Of a stretch of 64,000 bases of DNA, positions 44,329 to 57,386 are shown in pieces. Positions within the stretch are counted from its first letter, which is position 1; each line of letters starts with the position of its first letter. The DNA comes from Lentimonas sp. CC4 (lineage in GTDB: Bacteria > Verrucomicrobiota > Verrucomicrobiia > Opitutales > Coraliomargaritaceae). The position numbers were made by a program, and so were the translations under genes. A model generated the notes under the pieces. The model was given only the letters and a program-made list of their open reading frames with translations, ran no database searches and was not told the origin of the DNA. Location of the stretch: the NCBI RefSeq assembly GCF_902728235.1, contig NZ_CACVBO010000001.1:3310001-3374000 (forward strand), given 5' to 3'.

Positions 44329-44364
44329 AAAAAAAGCCCTGCTGAAATATCCAGCAGGGCTTTT
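44329..44364 (-). terminator. Rho-independent terminator of acs
   Basis: On the minus strand the stem GCCCTGCTG / CAGCAGGGC (9 bp, seven-base loop, 44336-44360) is followed by a long T-run (complement of 44329-44335). It lies 34 bases after the acs stop and before the ilvE start, so it separates the two genes. On the plus strand TTTT follows too, but no plus-strand gene is upstream. Confidence 0.88.
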
Positions 44365-44398
44365 GCGCAAAAAAAAAAACGAAACGAGACCGAGAGCA

Positions 44399-46363
44399 CT
44401 AGGACTCTTCGTATTGCCGACGAAGTTCCTCGACCACGCTCGGATCCGCCAAAGTTGTGGTATTCCCAAGCTCTTTGCCTTCAGCAATGTCACGCAACAA
44501 GCGACGCATAATCTTACCGGAACGTGTCTTTGGCAGGTCACTGGAAAACAGGATCCGCTCGGGTCGCGCAAACTTGCCAATCCTCTTGTCGATCATCGCA
44601 ACAAGCTCCTTGCTCAACTGATCGTCATGCGAACGCCCCTTAATGACCGTGACAAAGGCAATCAGCCCCTGTCCTTTTATCTCATGCGACACGCCGACCA
44701 CCGCAGATTCTGCAACATCCTGGTGCTCAACAAAAACACTCTCCAACTCGGCAGTGCCAATCCGGTGACCAGACACATTCACGACATCATCGACACGACC
44801 CAAAATCCAAATGTAGCCATCTTCATCACGCCGAGCTCCGTCACCAGGGAAATAATACTGACCGCCCCACTTACACCAATACGTGTCCTTAAAGCGCTGC
44901 TCATCTCCATAAATACCGCGCAACATACCTGGCCATGGTTGCTTGATCGCAAGAATGCCGGCCGCCACTTCCTTGCCATCGTCAGTCAGAATAGCTGGCT
45001 CGACACCAAAAAAGGGAACCGTCGCACACCCTGGCTTCGTCGGAGTCGCCCCCGGCATCGGCGTAAGCATGTGCCCTCCCGTTTCAGTCTGCCACCAAGT
45101 GTCCACAATCGGACACTTTTCGCCACCAATCACCTTATGATACCACATCCACGCTTCGGGATTAATCGGCTCACCAACCGTGCCAAGTAAGCGCAAACTG
45201 GACAGGTTGTATTTCTCAGGCCATTGATCGCCCCACTTCATAAACGCGCGAATTGCAGTCGGTGCAGTATAGAAAATCGTAGCACGATATTTTTCAATGA
45301 TATCCCAGAAGCGGCCCTCATTAGGCGTATCAGGAGCACCCTCATAAACAATCTGAGTGGCAGCACACTGCATCGGCCCATAGACAATGTAACTATGCCC
45401 CGTAACCCAACCCACGTCTGCGGTGCACCAATAGACGTCCTCCGGCTTCATATCGAAAATATACTTCGTTGTCTGCTGCGTGTAGACCATATATCCGGCA
45501 GTCGTGTGAATAATGCCCTTAGGCTTCCCAGTCGTGCCACTAGTATATAGAAGGAAGAGCATATCCTCAGCTTCCATTTCCTCGCAGGGGCAGTCGATTG
45601 GTTGCTCTTGAACCAGACGATGATACCAATGGTCGCGACCTTCCTTCACATGACAAGGGAACGGCTCGCCATGCGCCCGCTTAACGATCACTACGTCCGT
45701 TACAGTCTCAGCACCTTCAAGCGCCTCATCGACAATACTCTTGAGCGGCAAGACGCGACCACGACGCCAACCGCCGTCCGCAGTAATGACACACTTCGCA
45801 CCACAGTCATTGACCCGGTCGCGAATCGACTCTGCCGAAAATCCGGCAAAAATCACCGTATGAACCGCACCAATTCGCGCACAAGCGAGCAAAGCCAGCG
45901 CGAGCTCTGGAACCATCGGCAAATAGATTGCAACTCGATCGCCTTTCTTAATTCCAATCTGCTTGAGGCCATTCGCAAACTTACACACCTCACGATGCAC
46001 ATCCTGATACGTCAGCACCCGAGTCTCACCAGGTTCACCTTCCCAGATAATCGCAGCCTTGTTACGATTCGGCCCGTCCAGATGGCGATCGACACAGTTA
46101 TAACACACATTTGTGCGGGCACCGGAAAACCACTTATAAAAGGGAGCCCCCGAAGCATCGAGCACGGAGTCCCATTTTTTAAACCAATGCAAATCCTCCG
46201 CTGCCTCAGCCCAGAAGGCCTCGGGATCTTCAATGCTTTTCTCGTAGAGAAAAGCATACTCTTCCATACTACTAATGTGTGCATTTTCAGCAAAAGCGGC
46301 TGGAGGTGAGAATTTCCGGTTCTCGTGCGAGACGGATTCCATCGAGGAAGAGTCAGTCGACAT
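44399..46363 (-). CDS. acs: Acetyl-CoA synthetase (AMP-forming)
   Basis: A 654-residue enzyme that activates acetate to acetyl-CoA by way of acetyl-AMP. The N-terminal part has [21 protein letters not shown]; the ATP loop is [18 protein letters not shown]; the acetyl-binding [11 protein letters not shown] follows; the C-terminal catalytic lysine is in [17 protein letters not shown] 46363 gives the usual start; an upstream start would add a poorly conserved tail. The regulatory Lys of Acs in the PKTRSGK motif is intact. Confidence 0.95.
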   Translation of the reverse strand: MSTDSSSMESVSHENRKFSPPAAFAENAHISSMEEYAFLYEKSIEDPEAFWAEAAEDLHWFKKWDSVLDASGAPFYKWFSGARTNVCYNCVDRHLDGPNRNKAAIIWEGEPGETRVLTYQDVHREVCKFANGLKQIGIKKGDRVAIYLPMVPELALALLACARIGAVHTVIFAGFSAESIRDRVNDCGAKCVITADGGWRRGRVLPLKSIVDEALEGAETVTDVVIVKRAHGEPFPCHVKEGRDHWYHRLVQEQPIDCPCEEMEAEDMLFLLYTSGTTGKPKGIIHTTAGYMVYTQQTTKYIFDMKPEDVYWCTADVGWVTGHSYIVYGPMQCAATQIVYEGAPDTPNEGRFWDIIEKYRATIFYTAPTAIRAFMKWGDQWPEKYNLSSLRLLGTVGEPINPEAWMWYHKVIGGEKCPIVDTWWQTETGGHMLTPMPGATPTKPGCATVPFFGVEPAILTDDGKEVAAGILAIKQPWPGMLRGIYGDEQRFKDTYWCKWGGQYYFPGDGARRDEDGYIWILGRVDDVVNVSGHRIGTAELESVFVEHQDVAESAVVGVSHEIKGQGLIAFVTVIKGRSHDDQLSKELVAMIDKRIGKFARPERILFSSDLPKTRSGKIMRRLLRDIAEGKELGNTTTLADPSVVEELRRQYEES

Positions 46364-46560
46364 AGTAATTATTGGGAGTTGAGGGGCAGTAGAACATCTA
46401 GAGGCACGCGTTAGCACATCTAATGAAGAAATTACGAGCGAATGTATCACCGCTTTAAGGTCAATGACTTTCGCGAAATAATGCCCGTTTTTCAGTCTTT
46501 CCCGAAAGCTATTGACAAGCCCCTAGACGCAGAGCATCAAAACCTGCTCTCCGCGTTAAA

Positions 46561-48354
<1,794 letters not shown>

Positions 48355-48376
48355 GTCTTCGTTTCAAACAAATTTC

Positions 48377-48412
48377 AGAATGCCGCAACCCTCAGTTTGC
48401 GGCATTCTTTAT
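48377..48412 (+). terminator. Rho-independent terminator
   Basis: The stem AGAATGCCGCAA / TTGCGGCATTCT (12 bp, about eight-base loop) is followed by TTTATTT, starting 23 bases after the toroid-like gene stop and 35 bases before hisF. Confidence 0.88.
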
Positions 48413-48446
48413 TTACAGAGATCCACTCCGATATTTAGTTTCTGCC

Positions 48447-49211
<765 letters not shown>

Positions 49212-49233
49212 GTCGGCACCATCCCATTAAAAC

Positions 49234-49280
49234 CGTCGTAATAAAACGACGGAATTCAATTAACGTGCCTAATTGGCACG
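49234..49280. other. Two small hairpins between hisF and ppc
   Basis: CCGTCGT-aataaa-ACGACGG (49234-49253) and CGTGCC-taatt-GGCACG (49264-49280) are perfect stems of seven and six bp. Neither has a T-run, so they may act as weak terminators or as leader structures of the ppc mRNA. Confidence 0.45.
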
Positions 49281-49335
49281 AAAAGCGCATCCAATAGTTG
49301 CAGAGACTATAGTTTCGTATAGCTACCCACATCGA

Positions 49336-52011
49336 ATGACCGCATCTACCAAAAAAAAATTCTTACAACTCGTTGAACAAGGCCTAGCACAGGTCGATGA
49401 AGAGCACACATACCTCGCCCAAGCATTCGTCGACGTGCTCACTTCGATGGGCGAAGATCGTGCGGCGCAATTAATCAAAGGTCGCCTCAAGTCCGCCTCT
49501 CCTGACTTGCTAGACGACAGTTGCGTGCAGGCAATCTCGTTCTACTTTCAATTGCTTAACTTGGCAGAAGAAAATGTGGCCAACAGCATACGTCGCACCC
49601 GTGAGGCACAACTCGGCATGTCCGCCGAACCAGGGCACTGGGGACACTATCTCAGCCGCTTAAAAGAAGCACGCATCGCACCCGATGTCGTTCGCGGCCA
49701 ACTCAATGACCTTTGGGTCGAAGCCGTCTTCACCAAACACCCGACCGAGGCAAAGCGTTGGTCGGTGCTCGGCATTCACCGCGAAATCGTCCGCCTACTG
49801 CGCCAGCGCGAAAGCGACCGCACTCCACGCGAAGCAGAGCAAAGCGCAGAACAGATACGAGCCATCATCGAGCGCCTCTGGCTCACCGGCGAGATCTACA
49901 TGCACAAGCCACAGATCAAGGATGAGCTAGACAACCTACTCTACTACCTGCGCGAAGTTTTCCCACAGGTCTTTGGTTTACTCGACGAAAACCTTGAGCA
50001 CGCGTGGACAGAGACCTGGCCGCAAGAAGCCCCACTCGACTACACCGAATTGCCACACCTACAATTCGGCTCATGGGTCGGCGGCGACCGCGATGGCCAC
50101 CCGCTCGTCACTTCAACAGTGACAGAAGAAACTTTAGAGACAATGCGCGCCACCGCAGTGCAGATCGTGCGTGCTCGCCTCGACGACCTAGCGCAGCAAC
50201 TCACACTCACCGAAGCACGCAGCACATGCCCGACTGCGGTATTAAAACAAATCAAACGCTGGGGCGGCGATCACAATACCCAAGAACCATGGCGCATCTT
50301 CGTCATGCAACTCGCACAGCAAATCGACACATTCTCAGAGGCCGAATTACGCGGACATCTGGAAAACTTGATCGGTTGGCTCGAAGAGACCGGCGCCCAC
50401 CGCTGCGTCCACAGTTACGTGCGCCCCATCCTTCGCTTGCTCGACAGTATCGGACTCCACCTAGCCCGCATCGATATTCGTCAGAATAGTGAATTCTACG
50501 AAAAAGCGCTCGGTCAAATGATGGTCGCCGCTGGCGTCAAAAATGGCCAACAATTCGCAAAATGGCCCGAGGCGCAAAAACTCGAATTCCTCAATCAAGA
50601 ACTTCAAACCCCGCGCCCACTCACGCATGCCTCCATGCCATTGCCCAAAGAGGCAACTGAAGCCCGCGAAACACTCGCAGTTGTCGCGCGTCACATTAAG
50701 GTGCATGGCACCAATGGTGTAGGCGCACTGATCGTCAGCATGACCAGAAACCTCTGCGACTTGCTCACCGTCTACGTGCTCGCGAAAGAAGTCGGCCTCA
50801 CCTACCAAGAAGACGGCCAACTACGCTGCATGCTCCCAGTTGTGCCACTCTTCGAAACATACGAGGATCTTGAAGCCGCACCAGGTATCTCCGATGCATT
50901 CCTATCGCACCCGTGCACACGTCAAAGCCTGCGTATCGGCACGTCCGAAGCCACTCCGCGCTTCATTATCATGCTCGGCTATAGCGATAGTAACAAAGAC
51001 ACTGGCATCCTCGCCAGCCAATGGATCCTCAAGAGCGCTCAGAGCAAGCTAGTCGAAGTCGGCGTCGACCATGGCGTCAAAATCACATTTTTCCACGGCC
51101 GTGGTGGCACCGTCGGTCGCGGCGCTGGCCCTACGCACCGCTTCCTTGAAGCACTGCCAGAAGGCTCACTCAACGGTGGCCTGCGTGTGACTGAACAAGG
51201 CGAAGTCATCGCCCAGAAATACAACACCAAGGCCACTGCCACCGCAAATTTGGAATGGCTCCTCGCAGGCAGCTTAGGTGCTCAATTACTCGCCCCTAAA
51301 ATTGCTGCCAACGAACTGGTCGACCATGCAATGGAACGCCTCGCGAAGCTATCGCGTGCCGCCTATCGTGAACTGCTCGACGCAGACGGCTTCATGCAAT
51401 TCTACCGTGAGGCCACACCAATTGATGCCATCGAGCAAAGTCGTATCGGCTCACGTCCGTCACGCCGCACCGGCAAGGCGAGTCTAGAACTCTCCGATTT
51501 GCGCGCCATTCCGTGGGTCTTCAGCTGGAACCAATCACGCTTCTACGTGCCAGGTTGGTATGGTGTCGGCAGCGCCCTCGATGCACTCGAAGCCGAAAAT
51601 CCAGAAGCCTACGTCGCGATCCAGAACAACTTACAAAACACTCCATTCCTACGCTATGTATTTTACAACGTAGAGAGCAGCATCAGCAGTTCAGACGAGA
51701 AATGGATGCGCTCCTACGCCAGCCTGGTGCAAGACACCAAAATCCGTAAACGTCTGCTCAAGCAGATCCTCGACGAGCGTAAGCGCACCATCGAGCAGCT
51801 AGGTAAACTCTTCAAGCGCTCATTGCCAGAGCGTCGTCCACGCTTCTATAAAACACTCGATGAGCGTAACGTGCCACTCGCAGCTCTGCATAAGAAGCAA
51901 ATCGAGCTGCTTCAGTTATTACGCAGCGGCACAACCAACGATGCCGCAGCGACTGACCACCTACTACGCGTTGTCAATGCCATCGCCGCAGGCTTACGCA
52001 CGACTGGTTAA
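49336..52011 (+). CDS. ppc: Phosphoenolpyruvate carboxylase
   Basis: An 891-residue carboxylase that makes oxaloacetate from PEP and bicarbonate. Conserved sites are VEAVFTKHPTEAKRW (catalytic His), GGDRDGHP, GYSDSNKDTGILASQW and the glycine-rich FHGRGGTVGRGAGPTH. The C-terminal region (KQIELLQLLRSG) is shorter and more divergent than in the classic enzyme, which ends with QNTG; here the end is TTG. ATG 49336 is used, not the TTG at 49273 that falls in a leader hairpin. Confidence 0.93.
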   Translation: MTASTKKKFLQLVEQGLAQVDEEHTYLAQAFVDVLTSMGEDRAAQLIKGRLKSASPDLLDDSCVQAISFYFQLLNLAEENVANSIRRTREAQLGMSAEPGHWGHYLSRLKEARIAPDVVRGQLNDLWVEAVFTKHPTEAKRWSVLGIHREIVRLLRQRESDRTPREAEQSAEQIRAIIERLWLTGEIYMHKPQIKDELDNLLYYLREVFPQVFGLLDENLEHAWTETWPQEAPLDYTELPHLQFGSWVGGDRDGHPLVTSTVTEETLETMRATAVQIVRARLDDLAQQLTLTEARSTCPTAVLKQIKRWGGDHNTQEPWRIFVMQLAQQIDTFSEAELRGHLENLIGWLEETGAHRCVHSYVRPILRLLDSIGLHLARIDIRQNSEFYEKALGQMMVAAGVKNGQQFAKWPEAQKLEFLNQELQTPRPLTHASMPLPKEATEARETLAVVARHIKVHGTNGVGALIVSMTRNLCDLLTVYVLAKEVGLTYQEDGQLRCMLPVVPLFETYEDLEAAPGISDAFLSHPCTRQSLRIGTSEATPRFIIMLGYSDSNKDTGILASQWILKSAQSKLVEVGVDHGVKITFFHGRGGTVGRGAGPTHRFLEALPEGSLNGGLRVTEQGEVIAQKYNTKATATANLEWLLAGSLGAQLLAPKIAANELVDHAMERLAKLSRAAYRELLDADGFMQFYREATPIDAIEQSRIGSRPSRRTGKASLELSDLRAIPWVFSWNQSRFYVPGWYGVGSALDALEAENPEAYVAIQNNLQNTPFLRYVFYNVESSISSSDEKWMRSYASLVQDTKIRKRLLKQILDERKRTIEQLGKLFKRSLPERRPRFYKTLDERNVPLAALHKKQIELLQLLRSGTTNDAAATDHLLRVVNAIAAGLRTTG

Positions 52012-52081
52012 CGCACAGGTTGCCAGTCACAGTTTCGGATTCCGATTTTCGTAAAACTCAGCTACAGTTCCCACAGTGAAC

Positions 52082-52969
52082 ATGATCGACAGCCACACCC
52101 ATTGCTACCCACCCGAACTCGAGGTGGATCCGCGTGGGTGGGCTGAGGCACGTGGCGAACCACACTGGGCGGATCTCGTGGCTCCACTGGATCGCCCCTC
52201 GATCCAAGGCTGGGCCAGCCCCGAGCAAACACTTCAGGCGATGGACGCCGCAGGTGTGTCACAGTCGGTGTTACTCGGCTGGTATTGGGAAAACGAACAC
52301 AATTGCCGTTGGCAGAACGAAGTCATCGCACAGTGGATCGCAACCGCCCCCGAACGCTTTATAGGCTTTGCTGCGATCCACCCAGGCAGTTCAGCGAAGA
52401 GTGTGATCGCTCAATGCGAATTCGCTCGGAGCCTTGGGCTACGTGGTGTTGGCGAAGTCCACCCAGGCATTCAGAACTTCAATTCCTCCAGCGAAGGTTG
52501 GCAGGCTCTAGCCGATTGGTGCGTCGCGCACAACTGGCCCATCAACTGCCACGCCACTGAAGCCGTCGGACACGACCACCCCGGCAGTGTGCCGACACCG
52601 CTGAACGATTTCCTACGCATGGCCGAAGCACACCCCGAGCTGAAGCTCATCCTTGCACACTGGGGCGGCGGACTCGCTTTCTTCGAGCTCAATCCCCGCC
52701 TGCGTAAAGTGCTGAAAAATGTCACCTACGATACGTCAGCCACGCCTCTCCTCTACGAGTCATCCATCTTCCGCCGCATGATCGAGATCATCGGGTCTGA
52801 AAAGATTCTATTCGGCTCCGACTTCCCGCTGCGTGTCTATCCGCGCACACAAAAGACGCCCGACATCGCGAGCTTTCTCAATGCGATTCGAAACGAAGCC
52901 GAATTAAGCGACGACGAACTCCAAGCGATCACGCACAAAAACATGCGTCGCTTACTCGGAGAAATGTAG
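52082..52969 (+). CDS. Amidohydrolase-family metal-dependent hydrolase (COG2159)
   Basis: A 295-residue TIM-barrel hydrolase. Metal ligands fit the family: IDSHTHCYP (H-x-H), NCHATEAVGH, LILAHWGGGLAFF and FGSDFPLRVY. COG2159 proteins include decarboxylases and lactonases of aromatic or sugar acids; the substrate here is unknown. A GTG at 52076 adds only two residues and is also possible. It is transcribed with ppc upstream but separated by 70 bp. Confidence 0.8.
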   Translation: MIDSHTHCYPPELEVDPRGWAEARGEPHWADLVAPLDRPSIQGWASPEQTLQAMDAAGVSQSVLLGWYWENEHNCRWQNEVIAQWIATAPERFIGFAAIHPGSSAKSVIAQCEFARSLGLRGVGEVHPGIQNFNSSSEGWQALADWCVAHNWPINCHATEAVGHDHPGSVPTPLNDFLRMAEAHPELKLILAHWGGGLAFFELNPRLRKVLKNVTYDTSATPLLYESSIFRRMIEIIGSEKILFGSDFPLRVYPRTQKTPDIASFLNAIRNEAELSDDELQAITHKNMRRLLGEM

Positions 52970-52975
52970 GGGCAC

Positions 52976-53087
52976 TCCTTGGGGCGACCGCGCAGGCAGT
53001 TTAAAGTCAGGAAGCTACAATGGGGGTCGGAGTTGTCGCGGTCTTCGCAGGCAAAGCCCCGACGAAGGCGCCTACCCCTCCGACAAC
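52976..53087. repeat. Intergenic palindromic repeat at the uxs 3' end
   Basis: GTCGGAGTTGTCGCGG and, about 40 bases later, the inverted CTCCGACAAC frame a central GCGGTCTTCGCAGGCAAAGCCCC. The central string is nearly the same as one at 14075-14099. The right arm overlaps the last codons of the minus-strand uxs gene. It resembles other dispersed REP-like elements. Confidence 0.5.
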
Positions 53088-54013
53088 ACCTTGTCAAAGT
53101 AAGCAATCGTCGGCTTCAAACCTTCGTCGAGCGAGACTTTCGGCTCCCAGCCAAGCACCTTCTTTGCCTGAGTGATATCAGGCTGCCGCTGCTTCGGATC
53201 ATCCTGAGGCAACGCTTCGTGTATGATCTTCGACTTGCTTCCAGTCTGAGCGATCACCTTTTCTGCGAGTTCCAGAATCGTAAACTCACCGGGATTACCG
53301 ATATTCATCGGACCAATCACTTCCTCCTGATTCATTAACCCCACGAACCCCTCAATCAAATCATCACAATAACAGAACGAACGTGTCTGCTGTCCTTCGC
53401 CATAAACGGTGATGTCTTTCCCTTGCAGCGCCTGCACAATAAAGTTTGAAACCACGCGGCCATCATCTGGGCACATGCGTGGTCCATAGGTATTAAAAAT
53501 ACGGACGATACGGACATCGACACCGTTCTGACGGTGGTAATCCATAAACAAAGTCTCAGCCGCACGCTTGCCTTCATCGTAACACGATCGAATACCAATC
53601 GGATTCACATTCCCCCAATACGACTCGGGCTGTGGATGCACCGATGGATCCGGATCGCCATACACCTCCGAAGTCGATGCTTGAAAGACACGCGCCCCGA
53701 CACGCTTGGCCGAACCCAAACAATTGATCGCCCCCATCACAGATGTCTTAATCGTTTTGATCGGGTTGTGCTGATAATGCACAGGCGATGCTGGACAGGC
53801 CAGATTATAGATTTGATCCACTTCTACTTTAAACGGATCGGTCACATCGTGCCGCATCAGCTCAAACAGTGGATTCTGCATTAAGTGAAGCACGTTGCGC
53901 TTACGGCCTGTGAAGAAGTTATCCATACAGATGACCTCATGACCTTCGCCCAACAAACGGTCACACAAATGACTGCCCAAGAAACCAGCTCCTCCAGTAA
54001 TTAAAATACGCAT
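53072..54013 (-). CDS. UDP-glucuronate decarboxylase (UDP-xylose synthase)
   Basis: A 313-residue short-chain dehydrogenase-type enzyme that turns UDP-glucuronate into UDP-xylose. It has the Rossmann loop [12 protein letters not shown], the [13 protein letters not shown] motif, [10 protein letters not shown], and the Y-x-x-x-K pair in [12 protein letters not shown], plus [10 protein letters not shown] and [13 protein letters not shown]. The ASPVHYQ and NP-G-EF segments fit UXS better than dTDP-glucose dehydratase. ATG 54013 is the natural start; the longer frame has a non-conserved, partly hydrophobic lead. Confidence 0.88.
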   Translation of the reverse strand: MRILITGGAGFLGSHLCDRLLGEGHEVICMDNFFTGRKRNVLHLMQNPLFELMRHDVTDPFKVEVDQIYNLACPASPVHYQHNPIKTIKTSVMGAINCLGSAKRVGARVFQASTSEVYGDPDPSVHPQPESYWGNVNPIGIRSCYDEGKRAAETLFMDYHRQNGVDVRIVRIFNTYGPRMCPDDGRVVSNFIVQALQGKDITVYGEGQQTRSFCYCDDLIEGFVGLMNQEEVIGPMNIGNPGEFTILELAEKVIAQTGSKSKIIHEALPQDDPKQRQPDITQAKKVLGWEPKVSLDEGLKPTIAYFDKVLSEG

Positions 54014-54068
54014 GAATGAATCCAGTTGTGATTTTCTTTTATTTGCGAACACTAAACAGCACAACAGT

Positions 54069-54917
54069 ATGAAAATTACACATTCCACGCCCAAACTCTC
54101 AACATCCACCTTCGTTATACTGATCTGCCTCTTACTGGCCCCCCTCACGATGTGGGCACAATCAGCGACACCTGAAACACCCACAGCCACTCAACGGCCC
54201 CAATTATCTGACATTACCAGTAAACGGCTAATCAAAAACTTCCTTGCGGTTTCAGGTGGCAAGCAAGCCTATATCGATCTAGTCAACGTAACCGCCACTG
54301 GAAAAATCATTGAAGCAGGCAGAGTAAAATCATTTCACCTGATCGAGACTCAAGATGGCCGTCGACAACTCACCTACACATGGAAGCACCTCGGCCGCAC
54401 ATATAAAGTGCTACACTCTTTCGATGGAGTGCAGACGTGGCAGCAGGAGCTCCTCCCCAAAAAGAAAGAGCCCCAACCAGTCACCGGCCGCAAAGCGCTA
54501 CACTTTGCACGTCAGCATTGGCTCATCCAGCCCTTCATTGTGCCAATGAAAGCGGATTATGTGTTTATATATCAAGGTGAGTCGAAAGTCAGTGGGCGCC
54601 CCGCTTATATCATTACTGGATTTGGCAAACAGAATGAACGTAGCTGGTTTTACTTTGATAAAGAACGCTCACTCCTCACGCGATGGGGCGGCAAAGGCAC
54701 CATCGCTGGCATCGAAGAATACATGGACTACCAAGCCACACAATTTGCAGTCGTCAGCGGCGTGCTCCTGCCCAAGCAGATCGACCTACTCGCTGAAAAT
54801 TCGAAGTTTGGCACCATCACGTTCGATACCATAACCGCTAATCAAAAAATCGACGCTAAGATTTTCTATATGCCCCCCTCCACCGTCCCCACGCTACGAC
54901 AAAAAATCGTTCGCTAG
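54069..54917 (+). CDS. Exported LolA-like protein
   Basis: A 282-residue protein with a signal peptide ([20 protein letters not shown], cut near residue 32). The mature part resembles outer-membrane lipoprotein-sorting (LolA/LolB-like) beta barrels: an opening ISGGK-x-A...-x-V-x-x-TGKI strand, then long antiparallel strands ([38 protein letters not shown]) and a C-terminal [22 protein letters not shown] pair. Related Verrucomicrobiota proteins are often annotated as lipoprotein-sorting proteins. It is divergent from uxs, 55 bp apart. Confidence 0.72.
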   Translation: MKITHSTPKLSTSTFVILICLLLAPLTMWAQSATPETPTATQRPQLSDITSKRLIKNFLAVSGGKQAYIDLVNVTATGKIIEAGRVKSFHLIETQDGRRQLTYTWKHLGRTYKVLHSFDGVQTWQQELLPKKKEPQPVTGRKALHFARQHWLIQPFIVPMKADYVFIYQGESKVSGRPAYIITGFGKQNERSWFYFDKERSLLTRWGGKGTIAGIEEYMDYQATQFAVVSGVLLPKQIDLLAENSKFGTITFDTITANQKIDAKIFYMPPSTVPTLRQKIVR

Positions 54918-54962
54918 TCCTAGGCTTGACCTCCACCCGTCATTTGTCAGCCATGTCGGGCG

Positions 54963-57293
54963 ATGCATATTGATCCACTCGCCCGAACCGTTCGCCTAAG
55001 CGTGCGCGAACTCGCCACCTTTCGCCAGGTGCCTGCGAGCGATGGGCACGGCGCCAGCCCGTGGCGTGCATCAGTCGGGCAGAAATGGCACAAAACCGCA
55101 GAGCGCCAAACATTGAACACCCACACCGATGCACGGTTCGAGGTGCCACTTAAAGCGACTTGGCACCATCACGACTGGACTTTTGAGATACAAGGCCGCA
55201 TCGATCAAATACTCCCCGAGTCCGAGCAATTAATCATTCGCGAAGTTAAAACGATCCGCGGAAGATTGCCGGCCAACCCCGAAGAACTTGCCAGTCACTA
55301 CCCCGACTATTTCGCCCAAGTCGCCATCTACCTCGGCCTCGCTCGTGTGCTCCCCGACTATGCGAACAACCAACTATCCGCAGAGCTCTGTTTCATCGAC
55401 ATCGAAACCGGCAAGCAGCAACTTGTGCCACTCACCGAAGACGACGAGCGCACCTTCACAAGTCAGCTCGACACACTACTCCCCTTCCTCGAAGACCGCC
55501 GCAACTGTCAACTCCGCCTGCAAGGCATCACGCTCCAACCCGCCTTTGAAACCCTACGCGAAGGCCAAGCCGAGCTATTCGCCACACTCGACCACGCCGC
55601 CCTCCAAAGTAAAACCGTCCTGCTCGAAGCGCCCACAGGCTTTGGCAAAACAGGCATTGTGCTCGAACATACTCTCCGCCAAATGCAAAGCGGTGTCTAT
55701 GAACGTGCCATCTATCTCACCAGTAAATCGACCGGTCAGTTAGAAACGATCCGCCAACTGCGCGCCATGATTGGCGACAATCTGCGCTACATACAAATGC
55801 GCAACCGCTCCGAGCATCGCATCGACAGCGCTGTTCACACCTGCACAGGCGACAATCGTTGTAATGAGCACCTCGGGCAGAATTGGTTAGCCGCCGACAT
55901 TTCACCAATTGAGCTGTTCGAGGACGCCACACTCAGTCTCGACCGCGCCAAAGACATTGGCGAAAACACAGGCGTTTGCCCCTACGCACTGACCAAAGGC
56001 TGCCTACCATTCGCCGAAGCATGGATTGGCGACACCAACTATATCTTTTCTCCATCAAGCCGCGCGGTCTTTTTAGAGCAACACGGATTCGACCCCGCCA
56101 AAACACTCCTCATCGTCGATGAAGCTCACAACCTGCCAGACCGCGCAGCTGATGCTCTCAGTGTCGAACTCAGCGCGGCCGACCTGCTCTTTGCCCTCGA
56201 AGAACTGCGCAACGCCGGCGCACCACACCATCTACTCAGTATCGGCGAAGAACTCATACGCTGCCTCGAATCACAATCGCAAGGTGAGCCGCTCCACCCC
56301 GACAGACGCTACGAGGCACTCGACCTCTGTGAGGATTTTGCACGACAGCTCAAAGATGCACACTTTAATTACGATGCTACCGCCCCCTTTGCGATAGACA
56401 TCGTCTGGCGCATTCCCGAACTCGCACAACGCCTAGCCGAACCATCACATCAATGGCTACACTGGTGCCCTACAGTCGGCACGCTGCGCGCCAGCTGCCT
56501 CGATGCCAGCAAGTGGATCGCAGAATGTATCGCTCCCTTCGGAGGCAGTATCCTGATGTCTGCCACGCTCTCGCCAATTGAAAGCTTCCGTGAGCACTGC
56601 GGCCTCAAACGCAAAAACTCCACACTCGCGCAAGGCCACGCACCTTGGCGCGACGATGCCTACCAAGTCGCCATCGATTCCCGTGTGGATACTCGCTATA
56701 AAGAACGCGAGAAACACTACGAAATCACAGCACGCACCATCGACGCGCTCATCCACCAAAGCCCTGGTGTGCCAGTCGCAGTCTTCTTTGCATCCTACCT
56801 CTACGCCGAAAATATAAAAACCTATCTCGAAGCACTTAATCCAGTGGCTCGTGTTCAAGTGCAACCACGCGGTGTCGACCTAGCCGAACAGGAAACATTC
56901 ATCGACGAAGGCCTCCTCATGGCAGATGCGCTTTTCCTCATACTAGGATCCAGCTATGCCGAAGGTGTTGATAAACTCGGTGGCCGAATCGACATCGCCA
57001 TGGTCGTCGGTCCAGCACTGCCAGAAGTCAACGCCATCCAAAACGCAAAAATGGGCACTTACCATAGCACCGAGCGTGACCTAGCCTTCAAAGACGTTTA
57101 TATCATCCCAGCGATGCGCCGCATCCACCAAGCCCTCGGCCGTATTGTCCGCGCACCAGGACACCGTGCCAAAGTCCTGCTCCACGGCAAACGCTACAGC
57201 CAAACGGCCTATCAACAACAACTCGCACCCGAATACCAAGATGCCACAACGATCCGAAGCGATGCCGACCTAGTAGACTGGTTACAAAGCTAG
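54963..57293 (+). CDS. RecB/Cas4-type nuclease fused to XPD/DinG-like Fe-S helicase
   Basis: A 776-residue protein with two parts. Residues about 1-175 are a PD-(D/E)XK domain of RecB/AddB/Cas4 type: GQKWHKTAE (His43), GRIDQI (Asp81), REVKT (Glu94-x-Lys96) and the Q-x-x-x-Y helix QVAIY (Gln119, Tyr123). Residues about 195-776 are a DinG/XPD-type superfamily-2 helicase: Walker A APTGFGKT, four Fe-S cysteines (C294, C300, C339, C347), DEAH box LLIVDEAHN, and C-terminal QALGRIVRAPGHRAKVLLHG. It would unwind and cut DNA, probably in repair. It starts 45 bp after the LolA-like gene. Confidence 0.88.
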   Translation: MHIDPLARTVRLSVRELATFRQVPASDGHGASPWRASVGQKWHKTAERQTLNTHTDARFEVPLKATWHHHDWTFEIQGRIDQILPESEQLIIREVKTIRGRLPANPEELASHYPDYFAQVAIYLGLARVLPDYANNQLSAELCFIDIETGKQQLVPLTEDDERTFTSQLDTLLPFLEDRRNCQLRLQGITLQPAFETLREGQAELFATLDHAALQSKTVLLEAPTGFGKTGIVLEHTLRQMQSGVYERAIYLTSKSTGQLETIRQLRAMIGDNLRYIQMRNRSEHRIDSAVHTCTGDNRCNEHLGQNWLAADISPIELFEDATLSLDRAKDIGENTGVCPYALTKGCLPFAEAWIGDTNYIFSPSSRAVFLEQHGFDPAKTLLIVDEAHNLPDRAADALSVELSAADLLFALEELRNAGAPHHLLSIGEELIRCLESQSQGEPLHPDRRYEALDLCEDFARQLKDAHFNYDATAPFAIDIVWRIPELAQRLAEPSHQWLHWCPTVGTLRASCLDASKWIAECIAPFGGSILMSATLSPIESFREHCGLKRKNSTLAQGHAPWRDDAYQVAIDSRVDTRYKEREKHYEITARTIDALIHQSPGVPVAVFFASYLYAENIKTYLEALNPVARVQVQPRGVDLAEQETFIDEGLLMADALFLILGSSYAEGVDKLGGRIDIAMVVGPALPEVNAIQNAKMGTYHSTERDLAFKDVYIIPAMRRIHQALGRIVRAPGHRAKVLLHGKRYSQTAYQQQLAPEYQDATTIRSDADLVDWLQS

Positions 57294-57324
57294 CCTTGCA
57301 CATGTCATAAACGGCGTGAACGAC

Positions 57325-57356
57325 AAAAAAGGCGGGATCGCCTAAACGACCCCGCC
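57325..57356 (-). terminator. Rho-independent terminator of the porin gene
   Basis: On the minus strand GGCGGGGTCG / CGATCCCGCC (one mismatch, six-base loop) is followed by TTTTTT (57325-57330). It lies 30 bases after the porin stop and also closes the gap to the helicase gene. Confidence 0.85.
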
Positions 57357-57386
57357 TCCAATTTCTACAACAAACAATACTTTAAC

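Noticed and set aside
45602-46309. 235-residue frame antisense to acs
   Set aside because: Lies inside a clear acs gene; no recognisable domain.
50004-50489. 161-residue frame inside ppc
   Set aside because: Arg/His/Pro-rich shadow of ppc in another frame.
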